Source of the DNA: an uncultured Aquimarina sp.
Lineage (GTDB): Bacteria; Bacteroidota; Bacteroidia; Flavobacteriales; Flavobacteriaceae
NCBI RefSeq assembly: GCF_947496855.1
Contig: NZ_CANMED010000001.1
Location: 806,001-870,000, forward strand
Direction: 5' to 3'
Length of the DNA: 64,000 nt
The notes below the pieces were generated by a model. It searched no databases and was not told the origin of the DNA. It worked only from the letters and a program-made list of their open reading frames with translations. The first letter of the stretch is position 1, and each line of letters begins with the position of its first letter. Below are positions 52,802-61,710 of the stretch, piece after piece. The translations under genes and the position numbers were made by a program.

Positions 52802-53968
52802 TTATTTCTCTAGAAACTTTTGTTCTGTCCTATTAGGATACCAAGCTTCTAATATATTAAAGGATCCCTTAATATAGTATTGATAAGCGTCTACCTCATA
52901 AAACTTTGATAAGATTTTTGGGGTGTCATCACGGTAGTCTATTTCTAGATGAAGCTCATCTGGTGTTTTAATCCAAATATCGGTATAAAACGTTTCTTGA
53001 TTAAAGAATTCCAGATACACATATATTTCTTTGTTATACTGATCTTTAATGAGATGGAATCCTTCTGTCAACGCATTGAGATATGCTTTTTTTGATGCCA
53101 TATCATCTTCTCCGGTAAATTGTAATGTTTTTACCAACAATAACAACTTATCGCCATTTTTCTTAACAATATAAGTGTTTAGAGAATCTGTTTCGATATC
53201 CAGATACGCTTTCATATGTTTTCTAAACTTTTTTGTTTCTGGAGTATTTAAGTGAGTCCATGAATTATTTAATCCTTGTGTTTGTCGGTATATCAAACTG
53301 CGAACAGCATCTTTTTCGAATTCCTGAGTACGATAAATTAGACTATGCAATGCTGTTGGATAATGTTCGAATAACAATTCATAATATGCACGATCAATTT
53401 TATCCAGATAATAAAAATAGGTTGAAAGTCTTGGGTCATTTCTGGATGAATACCTAGAAACACTATCGGTTTTCGGCAAGTGATTTAAAATATCCGCATA
53501 GGCCATATTCAGAGATCCTAAATAGTTTGATATTTTATTTTGTATCGTGTATGCTCTAGAAAGTTGCCTTAACGTATCCCCTATCGCAAGTATTTCTGAG
53601 AGATACGATTTATCTGTTGCATAATGCTGGATATATACATCTTCTTCGTATCGATCCCAAAATTGCACTATCTCCTGGTGTTTCCTGGGTAATTCTGCTA
53701 CTGTATATTTTGGATGTTCTATTGTATCTCTGTTATGGATAGTTGTAATTTTAGCGTATAAAGTACTCCAATAACGTGCTGTTGATTTTAGTTTAGCATA
53801 TTGATAATCCAGATCTCTAATGACATCTTTTTGGGCTTCATATTTAACCGTTTTCGCTATTTCCTTTTCATCATACCTAGATTTTAAAAGGGTGAAACTA
53901 GTATATAGTACTACGAAACAAGTAAAAACTATTAATATTTGAAATACTATTTTCTTTGTATTTGACAT
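52802..53968 (-). CDS. Membrane-anchored protein, unknown function
   Basis: 388 aa. One N-terminal membrane helix (IVFQILIVFTCFVVLYTSFTL after residue 6, about 7-27), then a largely helical protein with several charged, Tyr-rich regions (for example DVIRDLDYQYAKLKSTARYW), and no recognisable motif. Probably anchored in the inner membrane with the main part in the periplasm. Same strand as the DUF1266 protein gene, 127 bases apart, so it may be co-transcribed. Confidence 0.55.
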   Translation of the reverse strand: MSNTKKIVFQILIVFTCFVVLYTSFTLLKSRYDEKEIAKTVKYEAQKDVIRDLDYQYAKLKSTARYWSTLYAKITTIHNRDTIEHPKYTVAELPRKHQEIVQFWDRYEEDVYIQHYATDKSYLSEILAIGDTLRQLSRAYTIQNKISNYLGSLNMAYADILNHLPKTDSVSRYSSRNDPRLSTYFYYLDKIDRAYYELLFEHYPTALHSLIYRTQEFEKDAVRSLIYRQTQGLNNSWTHLNTPETKKFRKHMKAYLDIETDSLNTYIVKKNGDKLLLLVKTLQFTGEDDMASKKAYLNALTEGFHLIKDQYNKEIYVYLEFFNQETFYTDIWIKTPDELHLEIDYRDDTPKILSKFYEVDAYQYYIKGSFNILEAWYPNRTEQKFLEK

Positions 53969-54095
53969 TTTTGTCTTTTAATTTGATTTGGATGTCCCCC
54001 TTTGACTCTGCTAAGGATCCTTGCCATTACTGAAGACTAAGGTTCTGTACGTATAAACTTTCCGCTATACCTAGGGCTCGTTGCTACTCGCTTTC

Positions 54096-55202
54096 CTATG
54101 TTTTTCGAAAACCGATGGTTGTTTTACGTTGTTGTTTTTGGATGTTAGAAAGATGTTCTGCAAAATTTGTCTTCATATTCTCAGGTAACTTTACTTCTGT
54201 GGGTTTTGTCCATTCTAAATCTCTAGCAGGCCAGTCACAATGCTCTTTAAAATATTTCCATTTTTCTAATCGATCAGTAGACGCTTCAAAATTATTGCCC
54301 CAAAATGCATGACCAACCCGATAATTATTATAAAAATCTTCATGGCTATCAAAAAGAAAGTAAACAAGTTTTGATGCTTTTAGGATATTAGACCAAGCTT
54401 CTTCTTCTGTAATATACCCCGACATAAAAGCCCATCTACTCATTGGGATTACTCTAAATAAATCAAATCCCCATATCAATTTCTTAGGTTTATCGCTTGA
54501 TATTACCCCACACTCATTTATATACTCCTCATCTACTTTAGTAAGTCCAGAGATTTGATTTATCATATCCTCTGCAGAGTCGGACTGGATATCTTGGGCA
54601 AACCATTTAGAATGCATACCTTCAAATAATCGTGCTATCATTTCTTGGTATTGCTCTTTATTTAAAACACCCCAGTCTTCATTTAAATATTGCTGGTATA
54701 ATTTATCATGTTGTATATCAAATGTCTTAGGCTTAAAATTTTGCTTGTCTAAACGAATATTACACGGAAAAACTTCTAAGGTGTTTGACCAACCACCACC
54801 GTAAAACACCTGTACCAGATTAAGTCTTATTGCCTTTTTCTGATCTATATCCAACGGCTGTACATTTCCTAACTTATAATATATTTGTTGTTCTCTGATT
54901 GCTAATTTTCGTTGTTTATTAAGAAAGAACACTATAAAAAATATAGATACTCCTACTCCAATAATAATAGCTATAAAATCTAATTCTAGTAGACTACTAA
55001 TAGGCATTCCTTTTCCGTTTGATGGGTTTCCGAAAACCTCATAAAACCCCATACCAATTACCAAAAGAAAAAATAGAGTAGCAGTACCTAGGATTGACAA
55101 GCCTACCTTAGCATTCGATTCTAAATTTTGGTACGCTTGTAAAAAAGTGTCATTCTTCAGTGGGTTTTTACGACTTAGTGGAGTGTTCTGTAATAATTCC
55201 AT
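54096..55202 (-). CDS. DUF1266-domain membrane protein
   Basis: 368 aa. Two membrane helices near the N-terminus (about residues 35-58 and 70-92). The C-terminal part has the DUF1266 pattern: WGFDLFRVIPMSRWAFMSGY, ITEEEAWSNILKASKLVYFL, EDFYNNYRVGHAFWGNNFE and WKYFKEHCDWPARDLEWTKP. The family (YbeR/YbeU in Escherichia coli) has no firm function. The gene ends 8 bases from the next gene on the same strand (55210-55950). Confidence 0.8.
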   Translation of the reverse strand: MELLQNTPLSRKNPLKNDTFLQAYQNLESNAKVGLSILGTATLFFLLVIGMGFYEVFGNPSNGKGMPISSLLELDFIAIIIGVGVSIFFIVFFLNKQRKLAIREQQIYYKLGNVQPLDIDQKKAIRLNLVQVFYGGGWSNTLEVFPCNIRLDKQNFKPKTFDIQHDKLYQQYLNEDWGVLNKEQYQEMIARLFEGMHSKWFAQDIQSDSAEDMINQISGLTKVDEEYINECGVISSDKPKKLIWGFDLFRVIPMSRWAFMSGYITEEEAWSNILKASKLVYFLFDSHEDFYNNYRVGHAFWGNNFEASTDRLEKWKYFKEHCDWPARDLEWTKPTEVKLPENMKTNFAEHLSNIQKQQRKTTIGFRKT

Positions 55203-55209
55203 GTTTGGT

Positions 55210-55950
55210 CTATTCTGCAGTAATTTTATAATTTTTAGTTTTATTGCTCATTACCTGTGAATTAAAACGCCAGCGTTTATCTTGTGAAATAATACTAATT
55301 TTCTGTGCACGTTTATCTGAATTAAATTTACCTTCAATTTCTTGATTCGAAAAACTAATATGTTCCGCTTCTAAAGTCTCAAAGGTAAGTTCACCTACTC
55401 CCGTGCTTGTTACATAAACACAAGTACTATCGATTGGATTGACGTCTACAATCTGAATCCATCCATGTGCTAAAAAAGGGGTTTGCTTGTCATCTATCGT
55501 TTGATTTATAAAACCATAATATCTATCTCCTTTTTCTGGTAAGGACACAAACTCTTCTATATTAATTTTGGATTGAGGTGCGCTAAAATATATTAAGTAA
55601 AAAACCAACGCAAAAGCACCAATTACGCCAATAGTAGCTGTAGAAAAAAGTATCTTACCAAATAAAGAATATGTTTTTCCTGAATTTATAACAGGATATT
55701 CCTGAGCATATCGCAAGGCTGCCTGTTTCATTTGTTGTGTCCAATCCCGTTTCGGGACTTCCGTTCGATTCGTTGCTGTATAGAATGCAACTACCGGTTT
55801 CTTTTTAATATTTTCTACCAAACCGGTACTAATAACCTTTTTATACAAACACACTTCCATTAAAACCTCCATCTTATTATTAGGAGAAATAAACTTACTT
55901 TTTAATGTATGATAATGTTCGAGATGTTCACTGATAGATATGATCGGCAT
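55210..55950 (-). CDS. Single-span membrane protein, unknown function
   Basis: 246 aa. A cytoplasmic N-terminal part of about 105 residues, one membrane helix (ATIGVIGAFALVFYLIYFSA, about 110-130) and a C-terminal periplasmic beta-like domain of about 115 residues, ending KTKNYKITAE. No known family. The gene is 7 bases upstream of the DUF1266 gene in the direction of transcription, so the two are an operon. Confidence 0.6.
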   Translation of the reverse strand: MPIISISEHLEHYHTLKSKFISPNNKMEVLMEVCLYKKVISTGLVENIKKKPVVAFYTATNRTEVPKRDWTQQMKQAALRYAQEYPVINSGKTYSLFGKILFSTATIGVIGAFALVFYLIYFSAPQSKINIEEFVSLPEKGDRYYGFINQTIDDKQTPFLAHGWIQIVDVNPIDSTCVYVTSTGVGELTFETLEAEHISFSNQEIEGKFNSDKRAQKISIISQDKRWRFNSQVMSNKTKNYKITAE

Positions 55951-56189
55951 GATTTACTTTTATCTAATTCTTTGATTCAAAGTAAATAATATTTTAAATA
56001 GTAGTCACCCCTGTAAACCACCTTTATCAAAGGAAGATTTCATTGTATAATGTATGTTGTACTGTAGAGTATATACGATCATAATTAACATTACACCAAT
56101 AGTTGTCGAAAGTTATTAAAAGCCGTAAAAAAGGAAAACTTCTTTTTAATAAGAAAATAAAATATCAGACAACAATATTATCTCCGATT

Positions 56190-56618
56190 TTAATTAGAAA
56201 CTGCTGCCTCGGTTAAACTTTTAGCCCAATGGATAGCTTCTTCTATAGATTCAAAGCTTTTAAAATTACTTTTAATAAATAATTTTTCTATTAATGAGTT
56301 CAATAAACCCTTAGGAGTATAACTAACAATAGCATAGCCTTTCATCTTATAATCACTCTTATAAAACTTTAACCAATCACTTGGTTTTACAGCATACCTA
56401 TGCACTCTGTTAGTAATATAGACCACATTAGAACCATCGTGATCGTATAAATTAGTTAGATCCTCTACTAATAGTTTTGCGTGATCATCCCAGGTGACTA
56501 CAGTATCTTCCTTAAATTCTCCTATTACAAATCTATCGAACAAGTAAAAGTCACCAAACGAATAATTTAATTCGTGTATAGCATCCTGATAGCATATAGA
56601 ATCTTTTACATACTGCAT
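56190..56618 (-). CDS. SpoIIAA/STAS-like small cytosolic protein (paralogue B)
   Basis: 142 aa. Same blocks as paralogue A: FGDFYLFDRFVIGEFKEDTV, DLTNLYDHDGSNVVYITNRV, YAVKPSDWLKFYKSDY, SFESIEEAIHWAKSL. About 75% identical to 52039-52464. It lies upstream (in transcription direction) of the 55950 gene by 240 bases. Function unknown. Confidence 0.65.
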   Translation of the reverse strand: MQYVKDSICYQDAIHELNYSFGDFYLFDRFVIGEFKEDTVVTWDDHAKLLVEDLTNLYDHDGSNVVYITNRVHRYAVKPSDWLKFYKSDYKMKGYAIVSYTPKGLLNSLIEKLFIKSNFKSFESIEEAIHWAKSLTEAAVSN

Positions 56619-56793
56619 ACGGCAAAAATATTACAATTGATTGTCAAATCTGGTAGTAAAGATCTTAAAAATTTCTTATTAATCGACTAATTGCTTAAAG
56701 AGCTGATTAAATGGCTAATCCAAACTTTCGCACAACACTTATCTGACGAAAAACAGTATTTACTAAATGCTAAAACCACAGCATTAATCTGTT

Positions 56794-56818
56794 AACACCC
56801 TGTTTTCAGGGTGTTTTA
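56794..56818 (+). terminator. Orphan plus-strand stem-loop
   Basis: AACACCCTG/CAGGGTGTT with a TTTT loop and a following TTTATT looks like a terminator on the plus strand, but no plus-strand gene lies upstream. It may belong to an unseen RNA or be a relic. Confidence 0.5.
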
Positions 56819-56834
56819 TTCACTGAAAAAAGTG

Positions 56835-56866
56835 TTTGACTAAAGTAATAAACTAGTGTATATTTG
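56835..56866 (+). promoter_or_regulatory. Promoter of the 56913 lipoprotein
   Basis: TTTG at 56835-56838, 20 bases, then TATATTTG at 56859-56866: matches the Bacteroidota -33/-7 consensus with slightly long spacing. The ATG of the gene is 47 bases on. Confidence 0.6.
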
Positions 56867-56912
56867 CATTGTTAATAAAACAAACCAATTAATTAACACT
56901 TATATAAAAATC

Positions 56913-57344
56913 ATGAAAAAAACCATTTTAAATTTCGCATTAGTTATGGCTGTTCTTTTTACAGCTTCTTGTAAAAACGAAACTAAGTCTGAAGCAACTG
57001 ATAGTGCGGACACGACTGAAGAAGTTGAAAAGACTGAAAAAGCAGAAGAAAAAGTTGAAGAAAAAACTGAAACTGCAGCATCAGAAGGTGTACCTAGCTT
57101 TAGTGACGAAAAAGTACAAGAATATGTAAATTCTTATGAAGCTTATATCGAAGAATATAAGAAAGTAGTAGAGAGTAAAGATATGAGTGCTTTTGCTTCT
57201 TTAGGTCAAAAAGGACAAGAATTAGGTACCAAAGCTCAAGAAGTTATGGGTAACCTTTCTGGTGATGACGTAAAAAAATTAAATGATTATATGATGGCTA
57301 AGTCAACTGAGTTACAAGAGCTATCTAAAAAGTTAATGCAGTAA
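56913..57344 (+). CDS. Small lipoprotein with acidic/basic linker
   Basis: 143 aa from MKKTILNFALVMAVLFTASC; a Met 19 codons upstream is in the promoter DNA and is rejected. After lipobox TASCKNE there is a Glu/Lys/Thr-rich low-complexity linker (about residues 25-55) and a helical domain: VQEYVNSYEAYIEEYKKVV and QKGQELGTKAQEVMGNLSG, ending LQELSKKLMQ. Similar small lipoproteins are common in Flavobacteriia and often highly expressed; no function is known. Confidence 0.75.
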   Translation: MKKTILNFALVMAVLFTASCKNETKSEATDSADTTEEVEKTEKAEEKVEEKTETAASEGVPSFSDEKVQEYVNSYEAYIEEYKKVVESKDMSAFASLGQKGQELGTKAQEVMGNLSGDDVKKLNDYMMAKSTELQELSKKLMQ

Positions 57345-57466
57345 TCATTATTAACTTATTAAGTTAACTTATCATAATTGATAAGGGTTATTTTTCAAAT
57401 CCTGTTCTAACTTAGAACAGGATTTACTATTTATTAGCTTCTATATCTAATTCGTAAAAAACAAGT

Positions 57467-57868
57467 TTAAGGAAGTTTCTGATATTTCTGTCCACATCCT
57501 TCGATACAAGCAAAATATAGAAACAAACTTCCTTCTTTTATTTCAAAACTAATACCGATAGCATTATCACAATCTACATTGATTACATTTTCGTCAATGG
57601 AATAACTTTCTGTACTACTACCCTCACTATCAATATTTAATGAGCACAAAGTTCCATTAGATACCTGAAGTACACCAGCGGCAAAAAATTCTAATTCTAA
57701 ATCACTATTTATTGGTTCAAATCTACCGCTACCATCGCCAGGATCTACTAATTGTTCTATTAGCCGCCATTTTCCTAATAAATCTGGATTTACTATAATA
57801 TCGTCATCACTACTACAAGAGAAAACAAATAAAAGTGGAATCAAAAAAAGAAACATATATTTTTTCAT
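57467..57868 (-). CDS. Lipocalin-like lipoprotein
   Basis: 133 aa from MKKYMFLFLIPLLFVFSC; the frame upstream of it reads non-hydrophobic residues and is rejected. After lipobox FSCSSDD the mature part starts LLGKWRLIEQLVDPGDGSGR and continues with strands, in keeping with the 'lipocalin-like domain' (DUF4369-type) family of Bacteroidota. Ends ACIEGCGQKYQKLP, with Cys at about 127 and others. A small-ligand binding role is typical of the fold but unproven. Confidence 0.75.
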   Translation of the reverse strand: MKKYMFLFLIPLLFVFSCSSDDDIIVNPDLLGKWRLIEQLVDPGDGSGRFEPINSDLELEFFAAGVLQVSNGTLCSLNIDSEGSSTESYSIDENVINVDCDNAIGISFEIKEGSLFLYFACIEGCGQKYQKLP

Positions 57869-57978
57869 AACTATATTGTTTATGATGTAGATACATTTTA
57901 CACAATTAGGTTGCTTCAGATCGGGTATTTTAATCAAATAGATGCACTAATTTCTATCTGATATACGATAAAAAAAAC

Positions 57979-58122
57979 TTAGTTTAACTCTTTTATATTC
58001 TCTGGTAAGTCCGAAAATAAATTCCAATAGTAATCATGAAGATTATAAAACAACAAGGTATTTCCTGACTTTATTACCATTTTTTTGGTAAGTGGTGTTC
58101 CAGAATATCCTGCTGACATCAT
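57979..58122 (-). pseudogene. Truncated DUF3052-like ORF
   Basis: 47 codons on the minus strand: MMSAGYSGTPLTKKMVIKSG, then NTLLFYNLHDYYWNLFSDLP and ENIKELN. The start SAGYSGTPLxKKxxIKxG and the later LPEN are those of the DUF3052 family, usually about 140 aa, but a stop cuts it off after a third. No frame continues it. Start is ATG-ATG; promoter not evident. Probably a remnant. Confidence 0.6.
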
Positions 58123-58317
58123 CTTTTAATTAATAACGGTTTTTTATAAAGTTATTAAAAAACACAGAAAATCAAATCACATATTATTGTATCCATAATT
58201 ATTAGCTTTTAGATTAGGAAAAAGTTAACAATTAATCATAAAAAAGGATTGTTTACCAACGCAAAGTTTTTTACTTTCGGCCTCAATTTGATTCTTAATT
58301 CTACAAATCGACTCTTT

Positions 58318-59400
58318 ATGAAAAATACTGCATTAACAGAAACTCATGCTGCATTAGGTGCCAAGATAGTTCCATTTGCTGGATATAATATGCCTGTATC
58401 CTATGAAGGAGTAAATATAGAACACGAAACGGTTCGTAATGATGTTGGTGTTTTTGATGTATCCCATATGGGCGAGTTTTTAATTACAGGTCCTAATGCT
58501 TTGGATTTAATCCAAAAAGTAACTTCTAATGATGCGGCTAAGCTTGTAGACGGAAAAGCTCAATATAGCTGTTTACCAAATGATAAAGGTGGTATCGTAG
58601 ATGATCTAATTGTATATAAAATGGCTGATGAAAAATACTTATTGGTAGTCAATGCATCTAATATACAGAAAGATTGGGATTGGATCAAGAGTCATAATAC
58701 GATGAACGCAGATATGCGGGATCTATCCGAGGATTACTCTTTATTAGCAATTCAAGGTCCTAAGGCTGCTGAAGCAATGCAATCCCTTACATCTGTAGAT
58801 CTTGAAGCTATGAAGTTTTATACGTTTGAAGTATCTGATTTTGCTGGAATTGACCACGTAATCATATCAGCAACTGGGTATACCGGCAGCGGTGGTTTTG
58901 AAATTTATTGTAAAAATTCAGAAGTACAACAAATTTGGAACAAAGTATTAGAAGCAGGTGCGGATTTTGGAATCAAACCTATTGGTCTGGCTGCTAGAGA
59001 TACATTACGATTAGAGATGGGATATTGTCTTTATGGAAATGATATTAATGATGAAACCTCTCCTATTGAAGCTGGATTAGGCTGGGTCACTAAATTCACC
59101 AAAGATTTTGTCAATGCAGAAGCTTTAGCTAAACAAAAAGAACGTGGGATCGAACGAAAACTAGTAGGTTTTGAATTAGATGAAAGGGGAATTCCAAGAC
59201 ACGATTATGATATTGTAGATGGAAATGGTAATAAAATCGGAATTGTAACTTCTGGTACCATGTCACCGTCTTTAGGAAAAGGAATTGGATTAGGATATGT
59301 GCCTAAAGTTTTTGCTGCTCCTGGTAGTAAGATCAATATTCAGGTTCGTAAAAAAGCGATTCCTGCAACGGTAGTAAAACTGCCTTTTTATAAAGGATAA
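58318..59400 (+). CDS. gcvT: Glycine cleavage system aminomethyltransferase (T protein)
   Basis: 360 aa from [20 protein letters not shown]; the frame is open for 23 codons upstream from a TTG but that is leader DNA (a TACTTTCG -7-like box lies there). GcvT transfers the methylene group from the H protein to tetrahydrofolate. Signatures: [41 protein letters not shown], and [16 protein letters not shown]. The C-terminal beta-barrel [20 protein letters not shown] is complete. gcvH and gcvP are not adjacent, as usual in Bacteroidota. A strong terminator follows. Confidence 0.97.
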   Translation: MKNTALTETHAALGAKIVPFAGYNMPVSYEGVNIEHETVRNDVGVFDVSHMGEFLITGPNALDLIQKVTSNDAAKLVDGKAQYSCLPNDKGGIVDDLIVYKMADEKYLLVVNASNIQKDWDWIKSHNTMNADMRDLSEDYSLLAIQGPKAAEAMQSLTSVDLEAMKFYTFEVSDFAGIDHVIISATGYTGSGGFEIYCKNSEVQQIWNKVLEAGADFGIKPIGLAARDTLRLEMGYCLYGNDINDETSPIEAGLGWVTKFTKDFVNAEALAKQKERGIERKLVGFELDERGIPRHDYDIVDGNGNKIGIVTSGTMSPSLGKGIGLGYVPKVFAAPGSKINIQVRKKAIPATVVKLPFYKG

Positions 59401-59425
59401 TTATTTTATAACAATAATAAAGGGT

Positions 59426-59478
59426 AAGTTAAGTTTCAAAGTTACGTAGTTTAGTAATCTTTGAAACTTAACTTTTTT
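59426..59478 (+). terminator. Strong terminator after gcvT
   Basis: A 16-bp perfect stem AAGTTAAGTTTCAAAG/CTTTGAAACTTAACTT, with a further inner pairing TTAC/GTAA, followed by TTTTT. It ends only about 15 bases before the next gene's start. Confidence 0.93.
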
Positions 59479-59492
59479 AGAATAGAATAGTA

Positions 59493-60308
59493 TTGAAAAA
59501 AATTTTAATCATAGGATCCAGTGGTTTTATAGGAAATGCTCTATACAAAGAGCTTAATTCCTATTTTGACACCTATGGCACCTACCATACAGACAATACT
59601 TTTTACGAAAAAAACCAAAAATTCTTTCAGTATGATATGGAACTAGAAGATATCTCCATATTATTAGATAACCTAAAACCTACTATTATAGTTTCTGCTA
59701 TTAGAGGGAATTTTAATGCGCAGTTAGATGCTCATCAACGAATTATAAACTGGTTAAAAAAGAATAAATCAAAATTGATATTTCTATCCAGTGCTAATGT
59801 ATTTGATACATTTAGCAACTATCCATCATATGAACATGATAAAACATTGAGCGATAGTGTTTATGGAAGGTTGAAAATTAAAATTGAAAATGCATTAATG
59901 AGGTTACCTCCCCACAAGTATGTAATCGCTCGGATACCGATGATTTTTGGAGCCAGTACACCCCGTGTACAGGAACTTAAAACCTTGCACGATCTTAGAG
60001 CACCAATAGAGGTTTTTCCTAATGTAATCATTAATGTAACAGCTATTTCTAAACTTACACAACAATTACATTATATCATCAACCGAAGTAAAAAAGGTAT
60101 CTTTCATCTTGGAAGTAATGATCTTATTTATCATTTGGACCTCATTACGGAAATATGTGACATGCTTCAATTAAAAGACCCAACTTTTAAGCAAGTTTTT
60201 GATTCTAATAACGATCGCTATCTCGCAGTCTTACCTAAGGATAATTTGTTACCAAAAAATTTACAAATCACAACTAAACAAGTTATTGATTCTATTACCC
60301 TAAAATGA
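59493..60308 (+). CDS. RmlD/NAD-dependent epimerase-like SDR
   Basis: 271 aa; the first codon is TTG (MKKILIIGSSGFIGNALYKE, translated as Met). The Rossmann motif IIGSSGFIG at residues 5-13, IFLSSANVF in the middle with the catalytic Ser, and SVYGRLKIKIE with the YxxxK catalytic pair identify an extended SDR, close to dTDP-4-dehydrorhamnose reductase RmlD. No sugar-pathway neighbours. No ATG lies close enough to replace the TTG start. Only about 15 bases separate it from the gcvT terminator, so its promoter must overlap that stem or lie inside it, or expression comes from read-through. Confidence 0.8.
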   Translation: MKKILIIGSSGFIGNALYKELNSYFDTYGTYHTDNTFYEKNQKFFQYDMELEDISILLDNLKPTIIVSAIRGNFNAQLDAHQRIINWLKKNKSKLIFLSSANVFDTFSNYPSYEHDKTLSDSVYGRLKIKIENALMRLPPHKYVIARIPMIFGASTPRVQELKTLHDLRAPIEVFPNVIINVTAISKLTQQLHYIINRSKKGIFHLGSNDLIYHLDLITEICDMLQLKDPTFKQVFDSNNDRYLAVLPKDNLLPKNLQITTKQVIDSITLK

Positions 60309-60367
60309 TTCTTAATGAAATGATAATTGGTTAACAAGATTCTATATTTGGTTCTTATCTTTGTATT

Positions 60368-60781
60368 ATGAATATCGAAGGGAAAAAAATTATATTATTC
60401 GATGGAGTATGTAATCTTTGTAATGGAGCGGTCAATTTCATTATTAAACGAGATAAGAATGACGTATTTCGATACGCTTCTTTACAGAGTAAGATAGGAC
60501 AAAAATTGGCAGAAGAGAGGGGTATTGACACTTCGAAATTAGACACAATTCTACTCATTGAGCCTAATACAGCATATTACCATAAGTCAACAGCTGCCCT
60601 GCATATTGCAAGACAGCTGTCTGGTGGTTATCCGTTACTTTCTATTTTTCTTGTTTTTCCTAAATTCTTAAGAGATTGTGTTTACGATATAATTTCAAGA
60701 AACAGATATAACTGGTTTGGCAAAAAAGAGAGTTGCATGATTCCAACTCCAAAGCTAAAAGCCCTCTTTATAGACCAATAA
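60368..60781 (+). CDS. DCC-family thiol-disulfide oxidoreductase-like protein (DUF393)
   Basis: 137 aa. IILFDGVCNLCNGAVNFIIK has the DxxCxxC motif (Cys15 and Cys18) of the DCC family, and FRYASLQSKIGQKLAEERGI and YRNRYNWFGKKESCMIPT (ordered as in the family) follow, with WFGKxxxC near the end. The family is thioredoxin-like and of unknown partner; cytosolic here. It is 60 bases after the SDR gene on the same strand and could be in one transcript with it. Confidence 0.88.
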   Translation: MNIEGKKIILFDGVCNLCNGAVNFIIKRDKNDVFRYASLQSKIGQKLAEERGIDTSKLDTILLIEPNTAYYHKSTAALHIARQLSGGYPLLSIFLVFPKFLRDCVYDIISRNRYNWFGKKESCMIPTPKLKALFIDQ

Positions 60782-60806
60782 CATATAATTTACTTTTGCA
60801 ATAGCA

Positions 60807-60944
60807 TTATGAATTAAAATCAAAACTTTCCCCCTTTGATGTTACCCTATTCAATTCAGATTTATTCATATTATCTATATGTACAAATCCTAAACATGCT
60901 ACTGCAAAGCAAATTAGTATTATTGGTATTAAAAGCTTTTTCAT
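60807..60944 (-). CDS. Tiny membrane/lipoprotein-like peptide (paralogue 1)
   Basis: 45 aa, missed by standard gene finders: MKKLLIPIILICFAVACLGF then VHIDNMNKSELNRVTSKGES and FDFNS. Hydrophobic residues 4-19 followed by Cys at 17 gives a possible lipoprotein signal (AVACLG). The block VHIDNxNK is shared with the other tiny gene (61270-61449), which also starts MK(K/R)L, so these are paralogues and the ORF is real by this internal evidence. Function unknown. Confidence 0.6.
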   Translation of the reverse strand: MKKLLIPIILICFAVACLGFVHIDNMNKSELNRVTSKGESFDFNS

Positions 60945-60992
60945 TTTATTTTGGGATTAAATGATTTGGCAGCAAAAAAAGACCATTCTTTA

Positions 60993-61073
60993 ATTACGGT
61001 TTAAAAGTAATCATGATTACGGTTTCTATCTATAGGTATTTTAGAATTCGTAGGGATTCATTTAGAATTCGTA
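60993..61073. promoter_or_regulatory. Two pairs of direct repeats upstream of the tiny gene
   Basis: ATTACGGTTT occurs at 60993-61002 and 61016-61025 (period 23) and TTTAGAATTCGTA at 61040-61052 and 61061-61073 (period 21). Spacings near two turns of the helix fit tandem regulator binding, for example by LytTR proteins, but this is inference. They precede the minus-strand gene that starts at 60944. Confidence 0.45.
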
Positions 61074-61126
61074 AAGCATCTCTTTTTTAAGCTATAATTA
61101 TCATGCTCCATCTCATCTCATTTAAC

Positions 61127-61159
61127 AAAAAAACTGCCTTGCAATAATATGCAAGGCAG
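61127..61159 (-). terminator. Terminator downstream of the second tiny gene
   Basis: CTGCCTTGCA/TGCAAGGCAG, 6-nt loop, followed on the minus strand by T7. It lies just beyond the second stop (61201) of the interrupted frame, which supports transcription of that gene as a full unit. Confidence 0.88.
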
Positions 61160-61200
61160 CGGTCTTGGAGTGATCCCGTTACTTTTTTTGTTTTCCCTTT

Positions 61201-61449
61201 TTATTTTTCCAATTCAGAAGGTATTAATTCTTTTTCTTTATTGGTTTGTAACGTATCCTTCTCAACTCTTCATTTAATATCGAACTTATCTATTGTTGTA
61301 ATTTCTGCATCAGTACCACTATCGATTTGATGCTTCTCTCTCAATTGATTGTATTCGTCATCTAGCTTATTCACATTATCGATATGCACAATACTTAGGC
61401 ATATAACTGCAAATGAGATTAAAGCTATGGGTAGAAAAAGCCGTTTCAT
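61201..61449 (-). pseudogene. Tiny lipoprotein-like gene (paralogue 2) interrupted by TGA
   Basis: 59 codons from MKRLFLPIALISFAVICLSI to KFDIK and TGA (61270-61272). The same frame continues without further stops for 22 codons (RVEKDTLQTNKEKELIPSEL, EK) to TAA at 61201-61203, with normal amino-acid content and a terminator 40 bases on. So the original gene was probably 82 codons and a base change made a stop (for example CGA to TGA). The first 59 codons may still make a peptide. VHIDNVNK is the block shared with paralogue 1. The extension beyond TGA is inference from coding character. Confidence 0.55.
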
Positions 61450-61710
61450 AATGAGTTTATTTTAAGTTTATTAATAAGTGTGGTTCAAAAGTATACTTAT
61501 CTAGCACACAAATTAAGGGGACTTTAGCTAGAAATCATATAGGGGTTTTCCCCCTTTTTCTTTATTTATAAGGTATTCACAGGCTTTTTAAGCTGTAAAC
61601 TAAGTCTTTATATAGATTTACTCAATCAAAAAGCTACTTCACTCAATATGAGTTTATTTTTATATGCTATGGTTATATTTTCGTTCAAAATCCAAAAACA
61701 ACACATAATC
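61450..61710. other. Regulatory region between the tiny gene and the DUF4139 gene
   Basis: About 260 AT-rich bases between divergent genes. A GGGGACTTTAG...AGGGGTTTTCCCCC stretch (about 61516-61555) has two AGGGG copies and a short palindrome GGGG-TTTT-CCCC; possible operator, weak evidence. Confidence 0.35.

Noticed and set aside
61270..61272. TGA as a selenocysteine codon
   Set aside because: No SECIS-like stem directly after it, no selenoprotein context, and the flanking residues are ordinary; a nonsense change is simpler.
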